A stretch of DNA of 5,668 bases. Origin: Pseudomonadota bacterium. GTDB taxonomy: Bacteria > Pseudomonadota > Alphaproteobacteria > Acetobacterales > Acetobacteraceae. The DNA is taken from contig JAJZVE010000234.1 of assembly GCA_021845835.1 (NCBI GenBank), positions 1,504 to 7,171 of the forward strand, given 5' to 3'. The stretch's first letter is position 1; each line of letters opens with the position of its first letter. A program made the translations under genes and the position numbers. Under the pieces are notes generated by a model that saw only the letters and a list, made by a program, of their open reading frames with translations, was not told where the DNA came from and searched no databases. Shown in pieces: positions 1 to 5,647 of this stretch.

Positions 1-136
1 CGACGGACGCGATGCTGGCCGGCGTTTCCGGGGGCATCGCCGCACGCACGAACGCGACCGACCGCGCGCCGAGCGCCAGCGCCAGCGCGCCAATGGTCAC
101 CGGCAGCAGCCGTGGGGCGGGCAGGGGGCGGGTCAT
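1..136 (-). CDS. MotE-like flagellar protein, N-terminal fragment (cut by window edge)
   Basis: The first 45 codons of a gene that continues beyond the left edge. The ATG (bases 136-134) overlaps the stop of the upstream DUF6468 gene as ATGA, and a strong Shine-Dalgarno sequence, GGGAGGG, lies at 146-140, four to five bases upstream, so the start is secure. The visible protein begins MTRPLPAPRLLPVTIG and continues with an Ala/Leu/Val-rich stretch, roughly residues 10-32, that looks like a single membrane anchor or uncleaved signal. A Pro/Ala-rich linker follows. In Rhodospirillales flagellar clusters the gene after fliM and DUF6468 usually encodes a MotE-family protein; rhizobial MotE is a periplasmic chaperone for the motility protein MotC. 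The family call here rests on position and the N-terminal anchor only, because the diagnostic coiled-coil and C-terminal parts lie outside the window. It could be another small membrane-anchored flagellar protein. Confidence 0.55.
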   Translation of the reverse strand, partial: MTRPLPAPRLLPVTIGALALALGARSVAFVRAAMPPETPASIASV

Positions 137-537
137 CGTCCCTCCCGTAGCGCGCGCAGCAGGTCGCGCTCGGCCTGGCTGCGCACGCGCGGTTCCTCCG
201 CCGCCACGTCAGCGCTGCGGCTGCGCGCCGCGCGCACGGCGCCGTCCAGCCGGTCCGCCAACGCTTCGCCGCGCTCCAGCAGGAATTGCAGGTCGTCGCG
301 CAGGCCGGACGCCGCTTCCAATTGCTTCGCGATCTGCCGCCCGGCGCCGTCCGCCGTGGCGCGCAGCCGCTCGATGCCGTGTTCCGCCTGTTGCGTGCCG
401 GCGTTGAAGCCGACCACGAGGTCCTCCAGCGCCGCGCGGTCGCGCTTCAGCACGCCCAGCGCGCGTTCCAGCCGCAGCGCATGGAACAGTGTCGTCGCCA
501 GCAGCACGATCAGCACGAGATCGAGCGCCCATTGCAT
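133..537 (-). CDS. DUF6468-type membrane-anchored coiled-coil flagellar protein
   Basis: A 134-residue protein of unknown biochemical function found in alphaproteobacterial flagellar operons next to fliM. Residues 2-20 form one hydrophobic helix with no basic residues before it, ending in HALRLERAL. The rest is highly charged and helical, with runs such as LGVLKRDRAALEDLV and LRDDLQFLLERGEALADRL, suggesting a long coiled coil; a short Arg/Glu-rich tail ends it. I chose the ATG at 537 rather than an upstream in-frame ATG at 591. The 591 start would overlap the end of fliM and add 18 residues (MSPCASSARSRVPPADRI) that do not fit the hydrophobic N-terminus expected. The gene begins 7 bases after the fliM stop and ends in an ATGA overlap with the next gene, so it is part of the fliL-fliM operon. 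Position suggests a role with the switch or stator, but that is inference. The family name is from memory of the conserved pattern, not a search. Confidence 0.8.
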   Translation of the reverse strand: MQWALDLVLIVLLATTLFHALRLERALGVLKRDRAALEDLVVGFNAGTQQAEHGIERLRATADGAGRQIAKQLEAASGLRDDLQFLLERGEALADRLDGAVRAARSRSADVAAEEPRVRSQAERDLLRALREGR

Positions 538-544
538 GATCCGG

Positions 545-1633
545 TCAGCCGGCGGTACGCGCGATCTCGCGCTCGATGCGCACGGCGACACGGTTCTTGT
601 GCCGGCCGACGCGCCCCTCGAACAGCGGGGTGGCGCCGCAGCGCACCTGCACCGGCGCCCCGGGCGCGCAGCCGAGCACGATGCGGCTGCCCGGCCTGAG
701 ATCGATCACCTCGGCGAGCGACATCACCTGCTCGTCCAGTACGACGGAGAGGTCGATCTCGGTGTGCCACAGCTCCTCGGCCAGATGCGTCTCCCAGATC
801 GAATCGCGGCCGAACTTCTCGCCCATGAACTGCTGCAGCAGCAGCTCGCGCACCGGCTCCAGCGTCGCGTACGGCAGCAGCAGCTCCAGCCGGCCGCCGC
901 GATCCTCCATGTCGATGCGCAGCCGCGCCAGGATCGCCGCGTTGGACAGGCGCGAAATGGTGGCGAAGCGCGGGTTCACCTCCAGCCGCTCGAAATGGAA
1001 GTTGATCGGGCAGAGCGGGTTGAAGCTCGCTGACAGATCCGCCAGCACCACCTGGATCAGCCGTTCCACCAGCGTGCGCTCGATGGTCGTGTAGGGGCGG
1101 CCTTCGATGCGCATGGCGGCAGTGCCGCGCCGGCCGCCCAGCAGCACATCGACGATCGAGTAGATCATCGCGCTGTCCACCACCATCAGCCCGTAATTGT
1201 CCCACTCGTCGGCCTTGAACACGGCGAGCATGGCCGGCAGCGGGATTGAGTTGAGGTAATCGCCGAAGCGCAGCGACAGGATGTTGTCGATGCCGACCTC
1301 GACGTTATCGCTGGTGAAGTTGCGCAGCGACGTGGACATGATGCGCACCAGCCGGTCGAACACGATCTCCAGCATCGGCAGGCGTTCGTAGCTGACGAGG
1401 CCGGAGCTGATGATCTTCTGGATGCCGCTGTGGTTCTCGGCGCCGGCGGGGCCGTCGTCGAAGCCGAGCAGGCTGTCGATTTCGGCCTGGTTCAGCACGC
1501 GCGCCGGCTGCACCGGCAGCGGCGCCGCCGTCTCCGCGCCCTCCGCCGCGCCCCCCTCCATGTCGGTCTCGGCGCCCCAGGCGGCGGCGAGCGCGGCCTC
1601 GTCCGGCGCGTCGCTGGCGTTGTTCCCGCTCAC
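545..1633 (-). CDS. fliM: Flagellar motor switch protein FliM
   Basis: FliM forms the middle of the cytoplasmic C-ring. It binds phosphorylated CheY through its N-terminus, FliG through its middle domain, and FliN through its C-terminus, and so sets rotation direction. The product is 362 residues. The VLNQAEIDSLLGF motif (46-58) corresponds to the N-terminal CheY-binding segment of other FliM proteins (E. coli LSQAEIDALL). The core begins at SYERLPMLEIVFDRL (81-95), and the middle-domain glycine loop is LLGGRRG (164-170). The last 80 or so residues (from about EIDLSVVLDEQVMSL) are the FliN-like SpoA domain. The chosen start is GTG at 1633, overlapping the fliL stop as GTGA; no good Shine-Dalgarno sequence is visible, so coupling to fliL translation is likely. 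An in-frame ATG at 1561 (residue 25) is the alternative. I prefer the GTG because it keeps the segment DEAALAAAWGAE, which resembles the acidic DxxALAAEWE stretch I recall from alphaproteobacterial FliM proteins. Identity is certain, the start less so. Confidence 0.96.
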   Translation of the reverse strand: MSGNNASDAPDEAALAAAWGAETDMEGGAAEGAETAAPLPVQPARVLNQAEIDSLLGFDDGPAGAENHSGIQKIISSGLVSYERLPMLEIVFDRLVRIMSTSLRNFTSDNVEVGIDNILSLRFGDYLNSIPLPAMLAVFKADEWDNYGLMVVDSAMIYSIVDVLLGGRRGTAAMRIEGRPYTTIERTLVERLIQVVLADLSASFNPLCPINFHFERLEVNPRFATISRLSNAAILARLRIDMEDRGGRLELLLPYATLEPVRELLLQQFMGEKFGRDSIWETHLAEELWHTEIDLSVVLDEQVMSLAEVIDLRPGSRIVLGCAPGAPVQVRCGATPLFEGRVGRHKNRVAVRIEREIARTAG

Positions 1634-2160
1634 TGGATCAGCATTTCCGTGAACAGCACATCGACCACGCGCGCTGGTGCTGCGGCGATGTTGGCGCGCC
1701 CGATCAGTTCCTCGCGCAGCCGCCAGGTGCCGGCGCTGCCGCGCAGTTCCTCCGGCCGCATGTCGCGCAGATAGGTCTGGAACATGTCGAGCAGCCGCGG
1801 CATCGCGGCGGCGACGGCGGGCGCGTCCGCCGCCCGCGCCAGTTCGATGCGCGCGCGCAGCTTGACGAAGCTGGTGCGGTGGCTGGTGTTCAGGTTGGCG
1901 ACGATCTCCGGCACATCGACGAAGCTGGGCGGACTGGCGACGGCCGGTTCGGCCGGCTGGTCGGCGGGGTGCGCCGGTGTCCCCGGCGTGCCGCGATGCA
2001 GCAGATGCGGCAGCACGCCGCTGAACCACAGGCCGGCGCCCAGCGCCGCCAGCGCTGCGGGTGCGGCGAGCAGCAGCTTGCGCCGCCCGCCGCCGGGCTT
2101 CGCCGCCGGGGACGGCAGAGCCGCCGCCTCAGTCGCCGCCGTGGTCGCCGCCGCCGCCAT
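1630..2160 (-). CDS. fliL: Flagellar basal-body-associated protein FliL
   Basis: FliL is a single-pass inner-membrane protein that surrounds or supports the stator units and raises motor torque. The 176-residue product has a short Ala-rich cytoplasmic tail ending in GGGRRK (23-28). One membrane helix follows, about residues 29-50 (LLLAAPAALAALGAGLWFSG), then a Pro/Ala linker and a periplasmic domain. That domain shows the FliL features FVDVPEIVANLN, a helix around LLDMFQTYLRDMRPEEL, and the family-typical ending VVDVLFTEMLIQ. The ATG at 2160 is the first Met directly before the Ala-rich tail, with a GGTGA sequence five bases upstream. Reading upstream in the same frame gives low-complexity Arg/Pro residues that do not look like protein. 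It is the first gene of the leftward operon, and its stop overlaps the fliM GTG. Length is within the usual FliL range. Confidence 0.93.
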   Translation of the reverse strand: MAAAATTAATEAAALPSPAAKPGGGRRKLLLAAPAALAALGAGLWFSGVLPHLLHRGTPGTPAHPADQPAEPAVASPPSFVDVPEIVANLNTSHRTSFVKLRARIELARAADAPAVAAAMPRLLDMFQTYLRDMRPEELRGSAGTWRLREELIGRANIAAAPARVVDVLFTEMLIQ

Positions 2161-2208
2161 GACCGTCACCGCCCGCCCCGCTGCCCGGCGGAGTTTCGGC
2201 GCGGGCCG

Positions 2209-2224
2209 ATTAACAATGGCTTTC
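2209..2224 (-). promoter_or_regulatory. Weak CtrA-like site upstream of fliL
   Basis: On the minus strand this reads GAAAGCCATTGTTAAT. The CtrA box is TTAA-N7-TTAAC: here the right half TTAA is exact, the left half matches two of four bases, and the final C is T. It is the most AT-rich spot in the intergenic region and lies about 50 bases before the fliL start, a plausible place for a promoter. In Caulobacter, fliL is a class II gene activated by CtrA at such boxes. No convincing -10 element was found, so this is a candidate only. Confidence 0.2.
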
Positions 2225-2252
2225 CCGCCCGGCGGAACCTGCCACCTGGGCA

Positions 2253-2289
2253 CCGGGCGACCCGGCAGACTCTGCCGCCCGCGGCGGCA
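2253..2289. repeat. Cluster of three GC-rich inverted repeats, candidate activator (enhancer) site for the flgF promoter
   Basis: Three adjoining perfect-arm dyads share half sites. CCGGG-CGA-CCCGG is at 2253-2265, CGGCAGA-C-TCTGCCG at 2263-2277, and TGCCGCC-CGC-GGCGGCA at 2273-2289. The pentamer CGGCA therefore occurs at 2263-2267, inverted at 2273-2277, and direct again at 2285-2289. The centre is about 74 bases upstream of the transcription start predicted from the sigma-54 site, within the range where sigma-54 activators bind. In Caulobacter the activator FlbD binds GC-rich imperfect inverted repeats (ftr elements) near sigma-54 flagellar promoters. Assigning FlbD or any other protein here is inference, and short dyads also arise by chance in such GC-rich DNA. 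Confidence 0.45.
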
Positions 2290-2317
2290 AGGCCGCGGAT
2301 GACCGCGCCCGCCGCGC

Positions 2318-2332
2318 TGGCACGCCGGTTGC
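2318..2332 (+). promoter_or_regulatory. Sigma-54 (RpoN) -24/-12 promoter of the flgF operon
   Basis: The sequence TGGCACG-CCGG-TTGC matches the sigma-54 consensus TGGCACG-N4-TTGC at every defined position. The invariant GG (2319-2320) and GC (2331-2332) have the correct spacing. The predicted start of transcription is near 2344, giving a leader of about 38 bases before the flgF ATG. It faces flgF in a non-coding region, and sigma-54 control of rod and ring operons is established in Caulobacter and related flagellar systems. It would need an ATP-dependent activator bound upstream; see the dyad cluster at 2253-2289. Confidence 0.88.
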
Positions 2333-2363
2333 GCTGCGACGGCCCGGACCTGGTTCAGCGAAC

Positions 2364-2369
2364 GGAAGG
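2364..2369 (+). promoter_or_regulatory. Ribosome binding site of flgF, long spacing
   Basis: GGAAGG is the only Shine-Dalgarno-like sequence before the flgF ATG at 2382. It sits 12 bases away, longer than the usual 5-9. The start itself is supported by the protein sequence (MENxxxxxLSR), so initiation may be modest or the spacer may be structured. Confidence 0.5.
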
Positions 2370-2381
2370 CACCTGCCGCCA

Positions 2382-3131
2382 ATGGAGAACATCACCACCG
2401 TCGCCCTTTCCCGCATGGTCGCGCAGACGCGGATGCTGGACGTGATCGCGACCAACCTTGCCAACGTGAACACGCCCGGCTTCCGCGCCGAGCGGACGCT
2501 GTTCACCGCCTGGCTCGCGCGCCAGCCGGGCGGCGCCGCGGCGCCCGGCGACGGACCGATATCCTTCGCGCAGGACCGCTCGACCTACCGCGACACCGAA
2601 GCCGGCCCGCGCCAGGTGACGGGCAACCCGCTCGATCTCGCCATCGGCGATCCGCAGGGCTGGTTTACCGTGCAGACGCCGCGCGGCCCGCGGCTGACGC
2701 GCGCCGGGCATTTCCAGATCGACGCCGGCGGCTCCGTGGTCGATGCCCTGGGCGATCCGCTGCTGGATGCGAACGGCCGGCCGCTGCAGACCGCGCCCAC
2801 CGACACGCGCCTGACCGTTGCCGCCGATGGCACGCTGGCGGGCCAGAACGGGCCGATCGGCCGCATCGGCGTGGTGCGGCCGGACGACCAGCAGGCACTG
2901 GCGGCGGAAGGCGGATCGCTGTTCGCGACCAGCGCCGCGACCGCGCCGGTGGCGAAGCCCGAACTCGTGCAAGGCACGATCGAGGACAGCAACGTGCAGC
3001 CGGTTCTGGAGGTGACGCGCATGATGCGCGAGCTGCGCGACTTCCAGATGACCGCGCAGATGATCCAGGCCGAGAGCGACCGGCAGACCGGCGCGATCGG
3101 CAAGATTCTCAACCCGTCGGCGCAGGGCTGA
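2382..3131 (+). CDS. flgF: Flagellar proximal rod protein FlgF
   Basis: FlgF is one of the rod subunits of the periplasmic drive shaft, exported by the flagellar type III apparatus without a cleaved signal. The product has 249 residues, normal for the family. It starts MENITTVALSR, the FlgF-type opening, and carries the basal-body rod signature DVIATNLANVNTPGF (20-34). The middle FlgE/F/G-like domain includes TGNPLDLAIGDPQGWFTV (around 80-97). The C-terminal helix region, ELVQGTIEDSNVQPVLEV followed by MMRELRDFQMTAQMIQ, packs with the N-terminal helix in the D0 core. FlgF rather than FlgG is indicated by the N-terminus, the more divergent middle and the typical flgF-flgG order. It is the first gene of the rightward operon behind the sigma-54 site, and flgG starts 5 bases after its stop. 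Confidence 0.95.
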   Translation: MENITTVALSRMVAQTRMLDVIATNLANVNTPGFRAERTLFTAWLARQPGGAAAPGDGPISFAQDRSTYRDTEAGPRQVTGNPLDLAIGDPQGWFTVQTPRGPRLTRAGHFQIDAGGSVVDALGDPLLDANGRPLQTAPTDTRLTVAADGTLAGQNGPIGRIGVVRPDDQQALAAEGGSLFATSAATAPVAKPELVQGTIEDSNVQPVLEVTRMMRELRDFQMTAQMIQAESDRQTGAIGKILNPSAQG

Positions 3132-3136
3132 CGGCG

Positions 3137-3922
3137 ATGCGCGCGCTCGATATCGCGGCCACGGGGATGCAGGCGCAGCAGACCAATGTGGAGGTGATCT
3201 CCAACAACATCGCCAACATGACCACCACCGGCTACAAGCGCCGGCGCGCCGAGTTCACCGACCTGATCTACCAGAACCTGCGCCGCGTCGGTTCCAATTC
3301 GTCCGATACCGGGCAGGTGCTGCCGTCCGGCGCGCAGATCGGGCTGGGCGTCAAGACCGTCGCCGTGGTGCCGATCAACCAGCAGGGCAACCTGCAGCAG
3401 AGCGGCAACAGCCTGGATATCGCGATCAGCGGCAACGGCTTCTTCCAGGTGGCGCTGCCGAGCGGCGAGACCGCCTATACCCGCGACGGCAGCTTCGCGC
3501 TGTCGCCCACCGGGCAGATCGTCACCGCCGACGGCTACGTGGTGCAGCCGCCGATCACCATCCCGACCGCGGCGACATCGGTCACCATCAACGCCTCCGG
3601 CCAGGTGCAGGTGACGCTGGACGGGCAGACCGCACCGCAACTGGTCGGCCAGCTACAGCTTGCCAACTTCCCCAATCCCGCCGGGTTGCAGGCGCAGGGC
3701 GACAACCTGTTCCTCGCCACCACCGCCTCCGGCACGGCGACGCCGGGGATGCCGCAGGCGCCGGGATACGGCAGCGTGCAGCAGGGCTTCATCGAAACCT
3801 CGAACGTCAACGTGGTGAGCGAGATCACCGACCTGATCACGGCGCAGCGCGCCTATGAGATGAACAGCAAGGTCATCACCGCCGGCGACCAGATGATGTC
3901 CACGCTGACCAACCTGCGGTGA
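3137..3922 (+). CDS. flgG: Flagellar distal rod protein FlgG
   Basis: FlgG forms the distal rod that passes through the P and L rings and connects to the hook. The product has 261 residues, matching the usual 260-262. The N-terminal rod motif is EVISNNIANMTTTGYKRRRAEF (19-40). It is followed by the FlgG-type segment DLIYQNLRRVGSNSSDTGQ and PSGAQIGLGV (about 42-73), which separates FlgG from FlgF and from the hook protein FlgE. The middle domain includes NSLDIAISGNGFFQV, and the C-terminal signature is FIETSNVNVVSEITDLITAQ, then RAYEMNSKVITAGDQMM. The Shine-Dalgarno sequence is poor, and the ATG lies 5 bases after the flgF stop, so translation is probably coupled to flgF. It is the best conserved protein in the window and shows no anomaly. 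Confidence 0.97.
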   Translation: MRALDIAATGMQAQQTNVEVISNNIANMTTTGYKRRRAEFTDLIYQNLRRVGSNSSDTGQVLPSGAQIGLGVKTVAVVPINQQGNLQQSGNSLDIAISGNGFFQVALPSGETAYTRDGSFALSPTGQIVTADGYVVQPPITIPTAATSVTINASGQVQVTLDGQTAPQLVGQLQLANFPNPAGLQAQGDNLFLATTASGTATPGMPQAPGYGSVQQGFIETSNVNVVSEITDLITAQRAYEMNSKVITAGDQMMSTLTNLR

Positions 3923-3932
3923 GGGGGGAAGG
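3921..3932 (+). promoter_or_regulatory. Purine-rich ribosome binding site of flgA
   Basis: GAGGGGGGAAGG directly precedes the ATG at 3933 and fills the gap after the flgG stop. It is the strongest Shine-Dalgarno-like sequence on the plus strand of this window and fixes the flgA start. It contrasts with the weak sites before flgF and flgG, which suggests that flgA is initiated independently within the operon message. Confidence 0.65.
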
Positions 3933-4913
3933 ATGACGCGATGGAGTTTCCGTGCGGTTCGCGCAGTGGCCGTACTGTCGTTCGCCACCGTACCATCGCA
4001 TGCCGCCACGCTGCGGCCGATGACGACGCTGGCGGCGCCGGTGGTGCGGCTGTCGGACCTGTTCGACGATGCCGGGCCGCTCGCCGCGCGCGTGCTCGGC
4101 CCGGCGCCGCCGCCCGGCGAGCGCATCGTGGTGCAGGCGCGGCAGCTCGCCGCGATCGCACGCATGTTCGGCGTCGCCTGGCATCCGGACTCGCCCGCTG
4201 ATACCGCGGTGCTGGAACGGCCCGGGCAGCCGCTGCCGCGCGCGGCGGTGCTGGAGGCGCTGCGCGCGGCGCTGGCCGGCGTCGGCGCGCCGGCGGAGCT
4301 GGACGTCCGGCTTCCCGGCTACGCGGCGCCGATGGTCCCGGCCGGGACGCCGCCCGCGGTCACGGTCGAGCAGCTCGACTACGACGCCGCCACCGGTGCG
4401 TTCTCCGCCGCCGTGCTGGCCACCGGCGAGGGCATGGCGCCGCTGCGGCTGCGGCTGTCCGGCCGCGCGGAGGAGATGGTGCGCCTGCTGGTGCCGGCGC
4501 ACGCGCTTGCCGCCGGCAGCGTGGTGGGGGCGGCGGACGTGATGCCGGCGCGGCTGCGCCTCGGTGCGCTGCACGGCGAGGCGGCGCGCGAGGTGGGGCA
4601 ACTGCTCGGCATGACGCTGCGCCGCCCCGCCGCCGCCGGGCGGCCGGTGCCGCTGGCCGATCTGGCGCCGCCGGGTTCGGTGGAAAAAGGCGCGCCGGTG
4701 CTGCTGCAGATCGAGATCGGCGGCCTGAGCGCGACCGCCCAGGGCATCGCGCTCGCCGACGGTGCGCCCGGCGCGCGCATCGCGGTGCTCAATCCGCTGT
4801 CGCACATGGTCGTGCAGGGCGAGGTGCTGCCATCCGGCGCGGTCGCCGTGCTGCCGGGCAGCCTGCCGGCGCCGGCGGGCGCGCAGTCGCTGGCGCAGGC
4901 GGCGACACGATGA
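3933..4913 (+). CDS. flgA: Flagellar P-ring assembly chaperone FlgA
   Basis: FlgA is a periplasmic chaperone that assists assembly of the P-ring protein FlgI around the rod. The 326-residue product has a Sec signal peptide: MTRWSFRAVR, a short hydrophobic stretch AVAVLSFATVP, and a likely cleavage after SHA near residue 24. An N-terminal domain includes VRLSDLFDDAG and RIVVQARQLAAIARMFGV. A SAF domain runs from about 183 to 245 (VRLLVPAHALAAGSVVGAAD, then VMPARL and GMTLRRPAAAGRPVPLADL). The final beta domain, about 250-298, includes LLQIEIGGLSATAQGIAL and RIAVLNPLSHMVVQGEV, the segment matching the family pattern R[IV]xVxNxxSxxxVxGxV. It is longer than E. coli FlgA (219 residues); the extra length is the N-terminal domain, common as I recall in alphaproteobacterial FlgA, plus a Pro/Ala-rich tail of about 25 residues. 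Its end overlaps flgH as ATGA. Confidence 0.9.
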   Translation: MTRWSFRAVRAVAVLSFATVPSHAATLRPMTTLAAPVVRLSDLFDDAGPLAARVLGPAPPPGERIVVQARQLAAIARMFGVAWHPDSPADTAVLERPGQPLPRAAVLEALRAALAGVGAPAELDVRLPGYAAPMVPAGTPPAVTVEQLDYDAATGAFSAAVLATGEGMAPLRLRLSGRAEEMVRLLVPAHALAAGSVVGAADVMPARLRLGALHGEAAREVGQLLGMTLRRPAAAGRPVPLADLAPPGSVEKGAPVLLQIEIGGLSATAQGIALADGAPGARIAVLNPLSHMVVQGEVLPSGAVAVLPGSLPAPAGAQSLAQAATR

Positions 4914-5647
4914 GGCGCGCGGCGACCCTGCTGGCGGCGGCGCTGCTGCTCGGCGGCTGCAGCGATCTCGTCACCCGGCTGTCGGAGGTCGGCGGCCCGC
5001 CGAAGCTGTCGCCGACCAGCGATCCCACCAAGGATCCGAACTACCGCCCGGTCAGCCTGCCGATGCCGCCGGTGTTGCCGCTGCGCGTGGAGGCGAATTC
5101 GCTGTGGCGGCCGGGCGGGCGGCAGTTCTTCAAGGACCAGCGGGCGCACGCGGTCGGCGACGTGCTCACCGTGCTGATCAACGTCAACGACGTGGCCAAC
5201 GAGATGAACAGCACCACCATCACCCGCAACGGCAGCCAGGGCATGAGCGTGCCCAACCTGTTCGGCCTGGAAAAGACGATCCAGCGCGCGCTGCCGAATT
5301 CCAGTGCGTCCTCGCTGGTCAATGTCGGCAGTTCCGACAGCAACGTCACCCAGGGCCAGGTGCAGCGCAACGAGCAGGTCACCACCAGCCTCGCCGGCGT
5401 CATCACCCAGGTGCTGCCGAACGGCAACATGGTGGTGGTGGCGCGCCAGCAGATGCGGGTGAACGGCGACATGCGCGAACTGATCGTCAGCGGCATCGCG
5501 CGGCCGGAGGACATCGCCAGCAACAACACCATCACGCACGACCGGCTGGCCGAGGCGCGCATCGTCTATGGCGGCCGCGGCACGCTCAACGACATGCAGA
5601 TCCCGCGCTACGGGCAGCAGCTGCTCGACGTGCTGCTGCCGTTCTGA
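4910..5647 (+). CDS. flgH: Flagellar L-ring lipoprotein FlgH
   Basis: FlgH forms the L ring, the outer-membrane bushing around the distal rod. The 245-residue product starts with a lipoprotein signal, MRRAATLLAAALLLGGC, with the lipidated cysteine predicted at residue 17. The next residue is Ser, consistent with sorting to the outer membrane, though Asp follows at the third position. Family motifs are NSLW (63-66), FFKDQRAHAVGDVLTVLI (73-90) and TTITRNGS. Also present are QVQRNEQVTTSLAGVITQVL, NGNMVVVARQQMRVNGD, ELIVSGIARPEDI and the ending RGTLNDMQIPRYGQQLLDVL before LPF. The ATG overlaps the flgA stop as ATGA, with AGGCGG seven bases upstream in the flgA coding sequence. The gene is complete; its length is close to the E. 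coli protein (232) with a slightly longer Pro-rich linker after the lipid anchor. Confidence 0.96.
   Translation: MRRAATLLAAALLLGGCSDLVTRLSEVGGPPKLSPTSDPTKDPNYRPVSLPMPPVLPLRVEANSLWRPGGRQFFKDQRAHAVGDVLTVLINVNDVANEMNSTTITRNGSQGMSVPNLFGLEKTIQRALPNSSASSLVNVGSSDSNVTQGQVQRNEQVTTSLAGVITQVLPNGNMVVVARQQMRVNGDMRELIVSGIARPEDIASNNTITHDRLAEARIVYGGRGTLNDMQIPRYGQQLLDVLLPF

Noticed and set aside
356..1033. Plus-strand open frame opposite DUF6468 and fliM
   Set aside because: The opposite strand carries fliM with full domain conservation; this product is compositionally odd and has no motif.
2230..2244. Minus-strand TGGCAGG resembling a -24 element toward fliL
   Set aside because: The nearest GC is two bases too close to serve as the -12 element, and sigma-54 spacing is strict.
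2273..2289. The TGCCGCC/GGCGGCA hairpin as a transcription terminator
   Set aside because: It has no following T-run on either strand and lies between divergent promoters, so a regulatory dyad or chance is more likely.
2185..2382. Extension of the fliL frame upstream of the ATG at 2160
   Set aside because: It would cross the whole divergent promoter region, and the extra residues are Arg/Pro-rich with no resemblance to FliL.
2828..2842. Sigma-54-like TGGCACG-CTGG inside flgF
   Set aside because: The -12 element is CGGG instead of TTGC and lacks the essential GC, and the site is inside a coding region with no gene start nearby.
4379..5539. Long open frame on the minus strand opposite flgA and flgH, and a similar one at 3876-4805
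   Set aside because: Both lie opposite clearly conserved flagellar genes. Their products are Arg/His/Ala-rich low-complexity sequence, as expected from antisense frames in GC-rich DNA.
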